A stretch of 8,427 bases of DNA from Sulfidibacterium sp964473895. GTDB lineage: Bacteria; Bacteroidota; Bacteroidia; Bacteroidales; F082. Both the position numbers and the translations under genes were made by a program. The DNA is taken from the NCBI GenBank assembly GCA_964473895.1, contig CAYYRE010000138.1, forward strand, positions 1 to 8,427. The letters run 5' to 3'. Below, piece after piece: positions 1-5,788 of the stretch. Numbering within the stretch: the stretch's first letter is position 1; each line of letters opens with the position of its first letter. Under the pieces are notes generated by a model that had not been told where the DNA came from, ran no database searches, and worked only from the letters and a program-made list of their open reading frames with translations.

Positions 1-51
1 AATACGTTATAAATAATGTTTTTAGATAAACTTTAAACAACTTCATTTTAT

Positions 52-84
52 AAAAAAAGGGCAGACCCTATGGGCTGCCCTTTT
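52..84 (-). terminator. Rho-independent terminator of the nif3-zinc ribbon pair
   Basis: Positions 55-64 (AAAAGGGCAG) pair perfectly with 75-84 (CTGCCCTTTT). An inner CCC/GGG pairing (66-68 with 72-74) closes on a TAT loop, with A65 bulged. On the minus strand the stem runs into a U tract made by the seven A's at 52-58. It lies about 25 nt past the stop codon of the zinc-ribbon gene, as expected for the end of that transcript. The arm also ends in TTTT on the plus strand, so it may work weakly in both directions. Confidence 0.85.
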
Positions 85-109
85 GATCTGTTATCAGAAT
101 TTTGCTAAA

Positions 110-895
110 CTAATCATTCTGTTTTTCCTCGGCCATACGGGCAATTTCATCATCCACAAGGATACGGCCGCAATATTCGCATACAATGATTTTTTTATGC
201 AGTTTAATATCCAATTGGTGCTGCGGAGGAATTTTGTTAAAACAACCGCCACAGGCATCTCTTTCGATTTTCACCACAGCCAAACCGTTTCTGGCATTTT
301 TCCGGATTCTTTTATAGGCAGTCAATAGCCGCTCTTCGATATATTTTTCGTTTTCCTGCGACTGGCGCACCAGCTCTTCTTCTTCTTTTTCTGTTTCGGC
401 AATAATTCCGGTAAGTTCCGACTTTTTGGCTTCCAAGTCTTGCTTGCGTTCTTCCAGCTTGGCGTTTGCCACTTCCATATCGGCTTCAATTCCTTCAATA
501 CGGTGCTGGGCCTCTTTGATCTTTTTCTCAGCCAGTTGAATTTCCAAATTTTGGAACTCAATTTCTTTGGTCAGCGAATCATATTCCCGGTTATTCCGGA
601 CATTCATTTGCTGTTCGGTATACTTCTTAATGAGGGCATTACTCTCCTTAATGGCCTCTTTTTTATCTTTGATAAACTGCTCAAACTTTTCTTTCTCCTC
701 CTGAAAATTGGATATTCTGGTTTCCAGACCGGCAATTTCATCTTCAAGGTCTTCCACTTCCAACGGAAGTTCGCCCCGAATAATTTTTATTTTGTCAATT
801 TGAGAATCAATTTGCTGAAGATTATACAACGCCGTCAGTTTCTGTTCTACACTGACTTCCTGTTCTTCCTTGGGATTTTTATTTTCTTTTGTCAT
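110..895 (-). CDS. Coiled-coil zinc-ribbon protein (DUF164/CT398 family)
   Basis: The 261-residue protein has a long charged helical region (about residues 18-205) rich in Glu, Lys and Gln, likely folding as an antiparallel coiled-coil hairpin. It ends in a C4 zinc ribbon with ligands C215, C218, C239 and C242 (CGGC and CEYC). This is the architecture of the DUF164/zf-RING_7 family, which includes Chlamydia CT398 (CdsZ) and Helicobacter HP0958 (FlgZ). Those relatives bind RpoN and secretion or flagellar components, or RNA; the role in Bacteroidota is not established, so I give no specific function. It is predicted cytosolic, with no signal peptide. The ATG lies 21 nt after the nif3 stop codon, with an AAGG only 4 nt upstream, so the two genes are probably one transcript. 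The family call is firm; the role is open. Confidence 0.88.
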   Translation of the reverse strand: MTKENKNPKEEQEVSVEQKLTALYNLQQIDSQIDKIKIIRGELPLEVEDLEDEIAGLETRISNFQEEKEKFEQFIKDKKEAIKESNALIKKYTEQQMNVRNNREYDSLTKEIEFQNLEIQLAEKKIKEAQHRIEGIEADMEVANAKLEERKQDLEAKKSELTGIIAETEKEEEELVRQSQENEKYIEERLLTAYKRIRKNARNGLAVVKIERDACGGCFNKIPPQHQLDIKLHKKIIVCEYCGRILVDDEIARMAEEKQND

Positions 896-916
896 AATAC
901 CTTGTGTTTCAACTGT

Positions 917-2008
917 CTACAAAAACGAAACCGGATTTGTGTTATGTTTTGAAATTTGGAGTGCAAAATTAGGAAATTTTTTGGTTAATTTTTCAAATAA
1001 TAACGCTTTGGTAAATTGTTCGGTTTCATAATGTCCGGCATCCACCAGCATCATTTGATGTTGGAAAAGGAAAAAATCATGATACTTCAGGTCAGCGGTA
1101 ATAAAAACGTCGGCCTGTGCGGCAAAGGCTTTTTCCATCAGGAAGCTGCCGCTGCCACCGCAAACGGCTACTTTCCGGATGAGCCGGTCCAGAGGTACGC
1201 CATACCGGATATTTTGAGCTTCCAATTTTTCTTTTACAAAATACAGAAAATCCATCGCAGGCAGGGGCTTCTGCAGCTCTCCGATCATCCCGTCGCCCAC
1301 AGATATCCCCCTATTTTCCAAAGGATAAATATCATATGCCACTTCCTCGTAGGGATGTACGGCCAACATGGCCTGTAAAACATTTTGCAGGATATTTTCG
1401 GGCACAATGGTTTCCAGCCTGACCTCCTTTTCAAAATGCAATTCTCCCTGTTTTCCCACAAAAGGATGGGTTCCTTCCAAAGCCTTGAAGCTGCCCTCTC
1501 CCGGAGCGGAAAAGCTGCAATGGCTGTAATTTCCGATGTGTCCGGCCCCTGCATTTAACATGTGGTTACGCACAAGGTCAATATGCGTTTCGGGAACAAA
1601 AACCACCAGCTTTTTCAGCTTTCCTGCAGGCGAAAGAACCCGGGTGCTTTTCAATCCCAGTTTTTGCGACAACCGCGCATTGACACCTCCCGCCACACGA
1701 TCGAGATTCGTATGGGCGGCATACAGTGCAATATCATTTTTTATGGCTTTGATGACCAACTCCTCCACAAGGTTTTCTCCGCGAAGGTGTTTCAATCCGC
1801 GAAAGATTAACGGATGGTGTGCAATAATCAGGTTGGCTCCGGTTTCCAATGCCTCTTCCATCACCTCACGGGTAACATCCAATGTGATAAGGGCTTTGGA
1901 TATTTCCTGGTCGGGAGTACCGGTGAGAAGTCCCGCATTATCGTAAGACTCCTGCAACGACAACGGGGCAAACGTTTCGATATAGCGGGTAATTTGTTGT
2001 AGTTTCAT
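917..2008 (-). CDS. Nif3-like dinuclear metal centre protein (YqfO type)
   Basis: The 363-residue protein belongs to the Nif3/YbgI family (GTP cyclohydrolase I type 2 homologue by naming convention). The metal ligands are visible: H64-H65 in IIAHHPLIF, H99 and D103 in AAHTNLDRV, and H326 plus E330 in DAGHYETE. It is longer than E. coli YbgI (about 247 aa) because of an insert at about residues 130-230 containing VHPYEEVAYD, the PII/CutA-like domain of the long YqfO form. The family builds hexameric toroids with a two-metal site; its physiological substrate is unsettled. The ATG start at 2008 gives the standard N-terminus, with no Shine-Dalgarno sequence. It is the first gene of a pair with the zinc-ribbon gene and diverges from lpxK across a 113-bp spacer. 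Confidence 0.93.
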   Translation of the reverse strand: MKLQQITRYIETFAPLSLQESYDNAGLLTGTPDQEISKALITLDVTREVMEEALETGANLIIAHHPLIFRGLKHLRGENLVEELVIKAIKNDIALYAAHTNLDRVAGGVNARLSQKLGLKSTRVLSPAGKLKKLVVFVPETHIDLVRNHMLNAGAGHIGNYSHCSFSAPGEGSFKALEGTHPFVGKQGELHFEKEVRLETIVPENILQNVLQAMLAVHPYEEVAYDIYPLENRGISVGDGMIGELQKPLPAMDFLYFVKEKLEAQNIRYGVPLDRLIRKVAVCGGSGSFLMEKAFAAQADVFITADLKYHDFFLFQHQMMLVDAGHYETEQFTKALLFEKLTKKFPNFALQISKHNTNPVSFL

Positions 2009-2121
2009 ACGTCAAAAATCTTTTGAAAAATTTTTTTTGAGAATGGGATGAACATTTCCAAATTTTTCTAAATTTACGCAAAATTAAAGAATTATAAGGA
2101 TCGTAAATATTTATCTTTTCC
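2009..2121. promoter_or_regulatory. Divergent nif3/lpxK intergenic region
   Basis: This AT-rich 113-bp spacer must hold the promoters of both diverging units. The palindrome TAAATTTA at 2069-2076 reads the same on both strands and matches 7 of 8 positions of the Bacteroidota -7 element TAnnTTTG in each direction. I found no well-spaced -33 TTTG partner on either strand: the plus-strand TTTG at 2036-2039 is 29 nt away, which is long. A small TCAAAA/TTTTGA inverted repeat lies near 2012-2026. Neither start codon has a clear Shine-Dalgarno sequence. The promoter assignment is tentative. Confidence 0.35.
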
Positions 2122-3204
2122 ATGCTGAAAATTTTGTTATTCCCGTTCGCTCTTTTGTACGGATTGGTAATACATTTCAGGCATTTTTTGTTTGATTTGG
2201 GCTTGTTGCCTTCCAAATCATTCGAAGTACCTGTTATTGGTGTGGGAAACCTTGCTTTGGGGGGTACCGGAAAAACACCCCATACGGAATATCTGGTCCG
2301 TTTACTTAAAAAAGATTACCGTGTAGCTATCCTCAGCCGGGGGTATATGCGTAAAAGCAAGGGATTCGTTTTGGCCAGCCGGTCTTCCTCTTTTCAGGAC
2401 ATTGGCGATGAGCCGTTACAATATCAACGAAAGTTTGGGAAAGAGGTCTTGGTAGCGGTGGATAAAAACCGGTGTCACGGCGTTCAACGTCTTTTGGATT
2501 TAGATCCTTCGCCCCAAACCATCATTCTTGACGATGCGTTGCAACACCGTTTTATCAAACCGGGCCTGAACCTTTTACTCACTGATTACCGCCGGCTCTA
2601 TGTAGATGATTACCTTTTACCGGCCGGAAAGTTACGCGATGTAAAAACTTCTGCCCGCAGGGCCGATATTATCATTGTTACCAAAACCGAAAGGATCCTC
2701 TCCCCTATAGTGCGGCGCATCATCCTCGAAAAACTCAAACCGGAAGCCCATCAGGAGGTCTATTTTTCGTATTTAAAATACGGCAGTCCGGTCCTTTTTC
2801 CCTCCATGAAGGTAACACAATTCGACCGGAAATACAGTACCATTCTGCTTTTTACAGGTGTGGCCAATGCGTATCCCCTGAAAGATTTTCTGCGATACAG
2901 GTGTCGCGAACTGGTCACCATCGACTTTCCGGACCATCACAGCTATTCGGAACGGGATGTCCGGCTCATCCGCAAGACCTGGAACGACCAGTTTACCAGC
3001 AAAAAGCTCATTGTGACTACCGAAAAAGATGCCATGCGTTTAATAAATTCTCCCTATCTTCGCCTGCTGAAAGACTTACCCATGGTCTACCTTCCGGTAG
3101 AGGTAAAGTTTCATGGGCAGGATGAAAAAAAGTTTAATCAACAAATCTTAAATTATGTTAGGGAGAATCAACGAAACCGCAAAGTTCATTCAGTCGAAAA
3201 TTAG
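2122..3204 (+). CDS. lpxK: Tetraacyldisaccharide 4'-kinase LpxK
   Basis: LpxK phosphorylates the 4' position of the tetraacyldisaccharide 1-phosphate to make lipid IVA at the inner membrane, the sixth step of lipid A synthesis. The 360-residue protein opens with a hydrophobic membrane-associating segment (about residues 3-28). The P-loop GGTGKTP is at 47-53, followed by GDEP (95-98), VDKNR (113-117), the signature DDALQHR (137-143) with its catalytic-type Asp pair, LPAGKLRD (166-173), the TGVANAYP region near 245, DHH at 271-273, and TTEKDA (299-304). Order and spacing are normal for the family. The ATG at 2122 fits the usual N-terminus; no Shine-Dalgarno sequence is seen. It heads a plus-strand run with the purine phosphorylase and lpxH, and its last 50 nt overlap the phosphorylase gene in another frame. 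Confidence 0.96.
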   Translation: MLKILLFPFALLYGLVIHFRHFLFDLGLLPSKSFEVPVIGVGNLALGGTGKTPHTEYLVRLLKKDYRVAILSRGYMRKSKGFVLASRSSSFQDIGDEPLQYQRKFGKEVLVAVDKNRCHGVQRLLDLDPSPQTIILDDALQHRFIKPGLNLLLTDYRRLYVDDYLLPAGKLRDVKTSARRADIIIVTKTERILSPIVRRIILEKLKPEAHQEVYFSYLKYGSPVLFPSMKVTQFDRKYSTILLFTGVANAYPLKDFLRYRCRELVTIDFPDHHSYSERDVRLIRKTWNDQFTSKKLIVTTEKDAMRLINSPYLRLLKDLPMVYLPVEVKFHGQDEKKFNQQILNYVRENQRNRKVHSVEN

Positions 3205-3964
3205 CATTCAACCCCGGATCGCCATTATTTTAGGCTCCGGTCTGGGCGACCTGGCCAACGACATTGAAGTATCCGAAAAAATTTTATACAGCGACATTCC
3301 CAATTTTCCGGTATCTACCATTAAAGGGCACAAAGGGCAATTAATTTTCGGCCAATTGAGCGGTGTGGATGTGGTGGCCATGCAAGGCCGTTTTCATTAC
3401 TACGAAGGATATGCTATGAGTGAAGTCACCTTCCCCATCCGTGTTTTCAAACAAATGGGCATTGAATACCTCTTTGTTTCCAATGCCAGTGGTGGAGTCA
3501 ATCCCGATTTTGAGGTGGGAGACATCATGTTCATTACCGATCACATCAACCTTTTGCCCAACCCGCTGATCGGTCCCAATATTGATGAACTCGGTCCGCG
3601 GTTTGTCGACATGAGCGAAGCCTACGACAAAAGGCTGTTGAGCATTGCCACCCGCGTGGCGCGTCAGCATGGCATCCGTTATAAAACGGGAGTATATGCC
3701 GGCACCCCCGGGCCTACTTACGAAACCCCTTCCGAATATTATTACATCCGTACCCTTGGTGCTGATGCCGTCGGTATGTCCACTGTTCCGGAAGTCATTG
3801 TAGCCCGTCATATGAACATGCCGGTCTTTGCCGTTTCCGTTATTTCCGATTTGGGCGTGAAAGGAAAAATCATTGAAATCTCGCATCAGGAGGTACTGGC
3901 TGCCGTAGAACAGGTAACCCCCAAACTGATCACTATTATCAAAGACATGATCAAAAGTTTGTAA
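3155..3964 (+). CDS. Purine nucleoside phosphorylase (trimeric, PNP/MTAP family)
   Basis: The enzyme phosphorolyses purine nucleosides to the free base and (deoxy)ribose 1-phosphate in salvage. The 269-residue protein aligns well with human PNP and B. subtilis PunA. Phosphate-site motifs are GSGLG (27-31), GHKG (58-61) and QGRFHYYEG (77-85, with R79 and H81). The base and sugar site shows GPTYET (186-191, E190 equivalent to human E201), GMST (207-210, M208 equivalent to M219) and H244 (human H257). Where human PNP has Asn243 this protein has Asp232, in SVISDLGV. The ATG at 3155 lies 50 nt inside lpxK. It is the only ATG, GTG or TTG that retains the normal N-terminal helix, so the overlap is probably real. 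A TTG-initiated lpxH follows after 9 nt, suggesting one operon. The gene could be called punA; substrate range is uncertain. Confidence 0.94.
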   Translation: MLGRINETAKFIQSKISIQPRIAIILGSGLGDLANDIEVSEKILYSDIPNFPVSTIKGHKGQLIFGQLSGVDVVAMQGRFHYYEGYAMSEVTFPIRVFKQMGIEYLFVSNASGGVNPDFEVGDIMFITDHINLLPNPLIGPNIDELGPRFVDMSEAYDKRLLSIATRVARQHGIRYKTGVYAGTPGPTYETPSEYYYIRTLGADAVGMSTVPEVIVARHMNMPVFAVSVISDLGVKGKIIEISHQEVLAAVEQVTPKLITIIKDMIKSL

Positions 3965-3973
3965 ACGATAGAT

Positions 3974-4735
3974 TTGGCAGGGAAAAAAATATATTTTGTT
4001 TCCGATTTCCATTTGGGAATTCCTGATCACAACAAAAGTCTCGAACGGGAGAAAAAGCTGGTGAGATGGTTGGATAATATCCGTACGGATGCGGAAGAGA
4101 TTTTTCTGATGGGGGATATTTTCGACTTCTGGTTTGAGTACAAAACGGTGGTGCCCAAAGGTTTTGTACGGCTTATGGGAAAACTGGCAGAAATATCGGA
4201 TGCGGGGATTCCGGTACATCTTTTTAAAGGCAACCATGATTTGTGGGCTTTTGATTACCTTGAAAAAGAAGTGGGCTTGCATCTTTACAGGTTTCCGGTG
4301 GTGCGACAAATTATGGGAAAAACTTTCTTTTTGGCCCATGGTGATGGCCTGGGCCCCGGGGATAAGAGTTACAAGTTTTTGAAATCGGTTTTTGAATTTC
4401 CACCCAACCAGTTTTTGTTTCGTTGGTTGCATCCCGATGTGGGTGCCTGGATGGGCAGTTATTTTTCGCGCCGGAGCCGGTTGGCCAAAATGAGCCGTGC
4501 CGGTAAAGAAGAAGCACACTTTGATAAAGAAAAAGAGATGCTGTTTCAATACGCACAAAAAAAAGCAGAAGCTCATCCCGAAGTGGATTTTTTTGTCTTC
4601 GGACACCGTCACATGCCCATTATTTTGCCGGTAAATGCGAAAACCCACCTGGTCATCCTTGGCGACTGGATCTCCCATTTCTCGTATGGGATTTTTGATG
4701 GAAATACTTTTCGGCTTGCGGTGTTTGACGACTGA
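3974..4735 (+). CDS. lpxH: UDP-2,3-diacylglucosamine diphosphatase LpxH
   Basis: LpxH hydrolyses UDP-2,3-diacylglucosamine to lipid X and UMP, the fourth lipid A step, at the cytosolic face of the inner membrane. The 253-residue protein has the full set of calcineurin-like phosphoesterase metal motifs: DFHLG (D11, H13), GDIFDFW (D48, D51), GNHD (86-89), AHGDG (121-125) and FGHRH (209-213). GDIFDFW and the region after HGDG fit LpxH better than generic phosphodiesterases; E. coli LpxH is about 240 aa. The start is TTG at 3974. In-frame TAA at 3962-3964 (the phosphorylase stop) lies just upstream, and only ACG, ATA and GAT intervene, so no ATG or GTG could serve. The gene follows the phosphorylase by 9 nt and ends just before a perfect terminator hairpin. 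Confidence 0.92.
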   Translation: MAGKKIYFVSDFHLGIPDHNKSLEREKKLVRWLDNIRTDAEEIFLMGDIFDFWFEYKTVVPKGFVRLMGKLAEISDAGIPVHLFKGNHDLWAFDYLEKEVGLHLYRFPVVRQIMGKTFFLAHGDGLGPGDKSYKFLKSVFEFPPNQFLFRWLHPDVGAWMGSYFSRRSRLAKMSRAGKEEAHFDKEKEMLFQYAQKKAEAHPEVDFFVFGHRHMPIILPVNAKTHLVILGDWISHFSYGIFDGNTFRLAVFDD

Positions 4736-4766
4736 TTACAGGAAAAACCTCTTTTCCTGTAATTTT
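4736..4766 (+). terminator. Rho-independent terminator after lpxH
   Basis: Positions 4736-4746 (TTACAGGAAAA) pair perfectly with 4752-4762 (TTTTCCTGTAA) around a 5-nt ACCTC loop. TTTT follows at 4763-4766. The 11-bp stem begins immediately after the lpxH stop codon, so it most likely ends the lpxK-phosphorylase-lpxH transcript. The U tract is short and the stem is fairly AU-rich, so termination may be incomplete. Confidence 0.75.
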
Positions 4767-4785
4767 CCTAAACCGGTTGAACCAC

Positions 4786-4820
4786 TTTGTGGTTATGCTG
4801 CGTTTTTTTGAATATTTTTG
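4786..4820 (+). promoter_or_regulatory. Candidate Bacteroidota-type promoter for the small membrane protein gene
   Basis: TATTTTTG at 4813-4820 matches the TAnnTTTG -7 consensus of Bacteroidota promoters in full. A TTTG at 4786-4789 could be the -33 element, with a 23-nt spacer that is slightly long. The element lies after the lpxH terminator and 26 nt before the ATG at 4847, which fits a separate transcription unit. The region is T-rich, so a chance match is possible. Confidence 0.45.
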
Positions 4821-4846
4821 GACAACAAAATCAAAAACTGAATACC

Positions 4847-5131
4847 ATGGAAATAAATTCACGTTTTATCAAAGCTATTTTGGTTTCCATTGCCGTTGGC
4901 ATCTGGGTGCTTATTTTTCAGAATGCAGGGATTATTCCACAAATCAAGCCCCAACGTATCGCTGTGGATTCGGCTCTTACCGTGACCGGATCGGTGGATG
5001 TGGACAATACGGTTTTTATTAAAGGTTCGGTGGATGCCAATATTGAGAGCATTAACGGATACAGCAAATTTTACAAAGACCCCCGCACCGGCGAATATTA
5101 TGTTCTGCCGGTAACAGACCCCTATCAGTAA
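4847..5131 (+). CDS. Small membrane-anchored protein of unknown function
   Basis: I do not recognise this gene as a named family. Starting at ATG 4847 it encodes 94 residues. A short N-terminus (MEINSRFIKA) leads into a hydrophobic helix (about residues 9-25, ILVSIAVGIWVLIFQ), then a polar tail. The helix could be a membrane anchor or uncleaved signal; no lipobox cysteine is present. The tail has a duplicated motif, GSVDVDNTV (48-56) and GSVDANIES (60-68), with alternating residues suggesting beta strands. It ends in FYKDPRTGEYYVLPVTDPYQ. The frame is open upstream to a TTG at 4787, but that adds residues over the promoter-like element, so I prefer 4847. It follows the lpxH terminator and has its own candidate promoter. 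Similar short anchored proteins seem common in Bacteroidota, from memory and unchecked. Confidence 0.75.
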   Translation: MEINSRFIKAILVSIAVGIWVLIFQNAGIIPQIKPQRIAVDSALTVTGSVDVDNTVFIKGSVDANIESINGYSKFYKDPRTGEYYVLPVTDPYQ

Positions 5132-5188
5132 AATGGTATCCCATTACGGAAAACCGGCCTTTTTGCCCCCGGGCAGATGACGGTTCCT
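5132..5188. other. Convergent intergenic spacer with imperfect hairpin
   Basis: This is the 57 bp between the stop codons of the small membrane protein gene (plus) and nadD (minus). GGAAAACCG at 5148-5156 can pair with CGGTTCC at 5181-5187 if two A's bulge. An inner TGCC/GGCA stem lies within 5164-5175, around the palindrome CCCGGG (5168-5173). Neither strand has a good U tract directly after a stem, so this is at best a weak shared terminator. Confidence 0.35.
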
Positions 5189-5776
5189 TTATTTTTCGTA
5201 AAAATGCATCTCCAGGATGTACCGGTATACTTTTTCCGGCATCCAGAAAGCCATGTTCTTTTTCTCGTGCAACCCTTTGCGGATAAAGCTGGCAGAAATT
5301 TCCAGTAAAGGGGCATCAAAAAGTTTGATGTGCGGATGGTTTGCGTACTTCCCCAATGCCGTACCCGGGCGGGGATAAACATAAAGTGCGTATTGATCCA
5401 TGATTTCCCTGTGATTTTTCCATTTATGAAAATGACTGAAAATATCCGTTCCACAAATCATTACAAAGGTATTATCCGGATATTTATCCGATAACCAGGC
5501 CAGTGTATCGATGGTGTATGAAGGCCGGGGCATTTTAAATTCAATGTCTGTTACTTTGATTTTCGGATGGTCTTCCACGGCCAAACGTACCAGCGCCAAA
5601 CGGTGAATGTCGGGTAGCAGCGAAGTCTTGGACTTTAGGGGATTGTGTGGCGAAACGACAAACCAAACCTCATCAAGATCGGTAAATTCGGCCATATAAT
5701 TGGCCAAAATCAGGTGTCCGGTATGAATGGGGTTAAACGAGCCGAACAACAAACCGATTTTTTTGCTTCTATTCAA
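5189..5776 (-). CDS. nadD: Nicotinate-nucleotide adenylyltransferase NadD
   Basis: NadD adenylates nicotinate mononucleotide with ATP to give deamido-NAD, a cytosolic step shared by de novo and salvage NAD synthesis. The 195-residue protein has the nucleotidyltransferase signature GSFNPIHTGH (12-21, H18 and H21), SPHNPLK (42-48), PSYTIDTL (85-92), GTDIFSHFHKW (109-119) and the C-terminal ISASFIR (160-166) of the ISxTxxR type. The start is TTG at 5776. The upstream in-frame codons are GTT, ATT, ACC, AAA and then TAA (5789-5791), which is the stop of the preceding reductase, so no ATG or GTG is available. An ATT at 5782 is a less likely alternative. Only 12 nt separate it from the reductase, implying co-transcription and perhaps reinitiation. 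Confidence 0.95.
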   Translation of the reverse strand: MNRSKKIGLLFGSFNPIHTGHLILANYMAEFTDLDEVWFVVSPHNPLKSKTSLLPDIHRLALVRLAVEDHPKIKVTDIEFKMPRPSYTIDTLAWLSDKYPDNTFVMICGTDIFSHFHKWKNHREIMDQYALYVYPRPGTALGKYANHPHIKLFDAPLLEISASFIRKGLHEKKNMAFWMPEKVYRYILEMHFYEK

Positions 5777-5788
5777 AACAATGGTTTT

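Noticed and set aside
3341..4678. A 445-codon minus-strand open frame across the phosphorylase gene and lpxH
   Set aside because: It is fully antisense to two well-supported enzymes that share one reading frame. Its translation is His/Phe-rich with no domain pattern, as expected of a shadow frame.
4787..4846. TTG at 4787 as start of the small membrane protein
   Set aside because: The extra residues (MWLCCVFLNIFGQQ...) cover the promoter-like element, while ATG 4847 places the hydrophobic helix at a normal N-terminal position.
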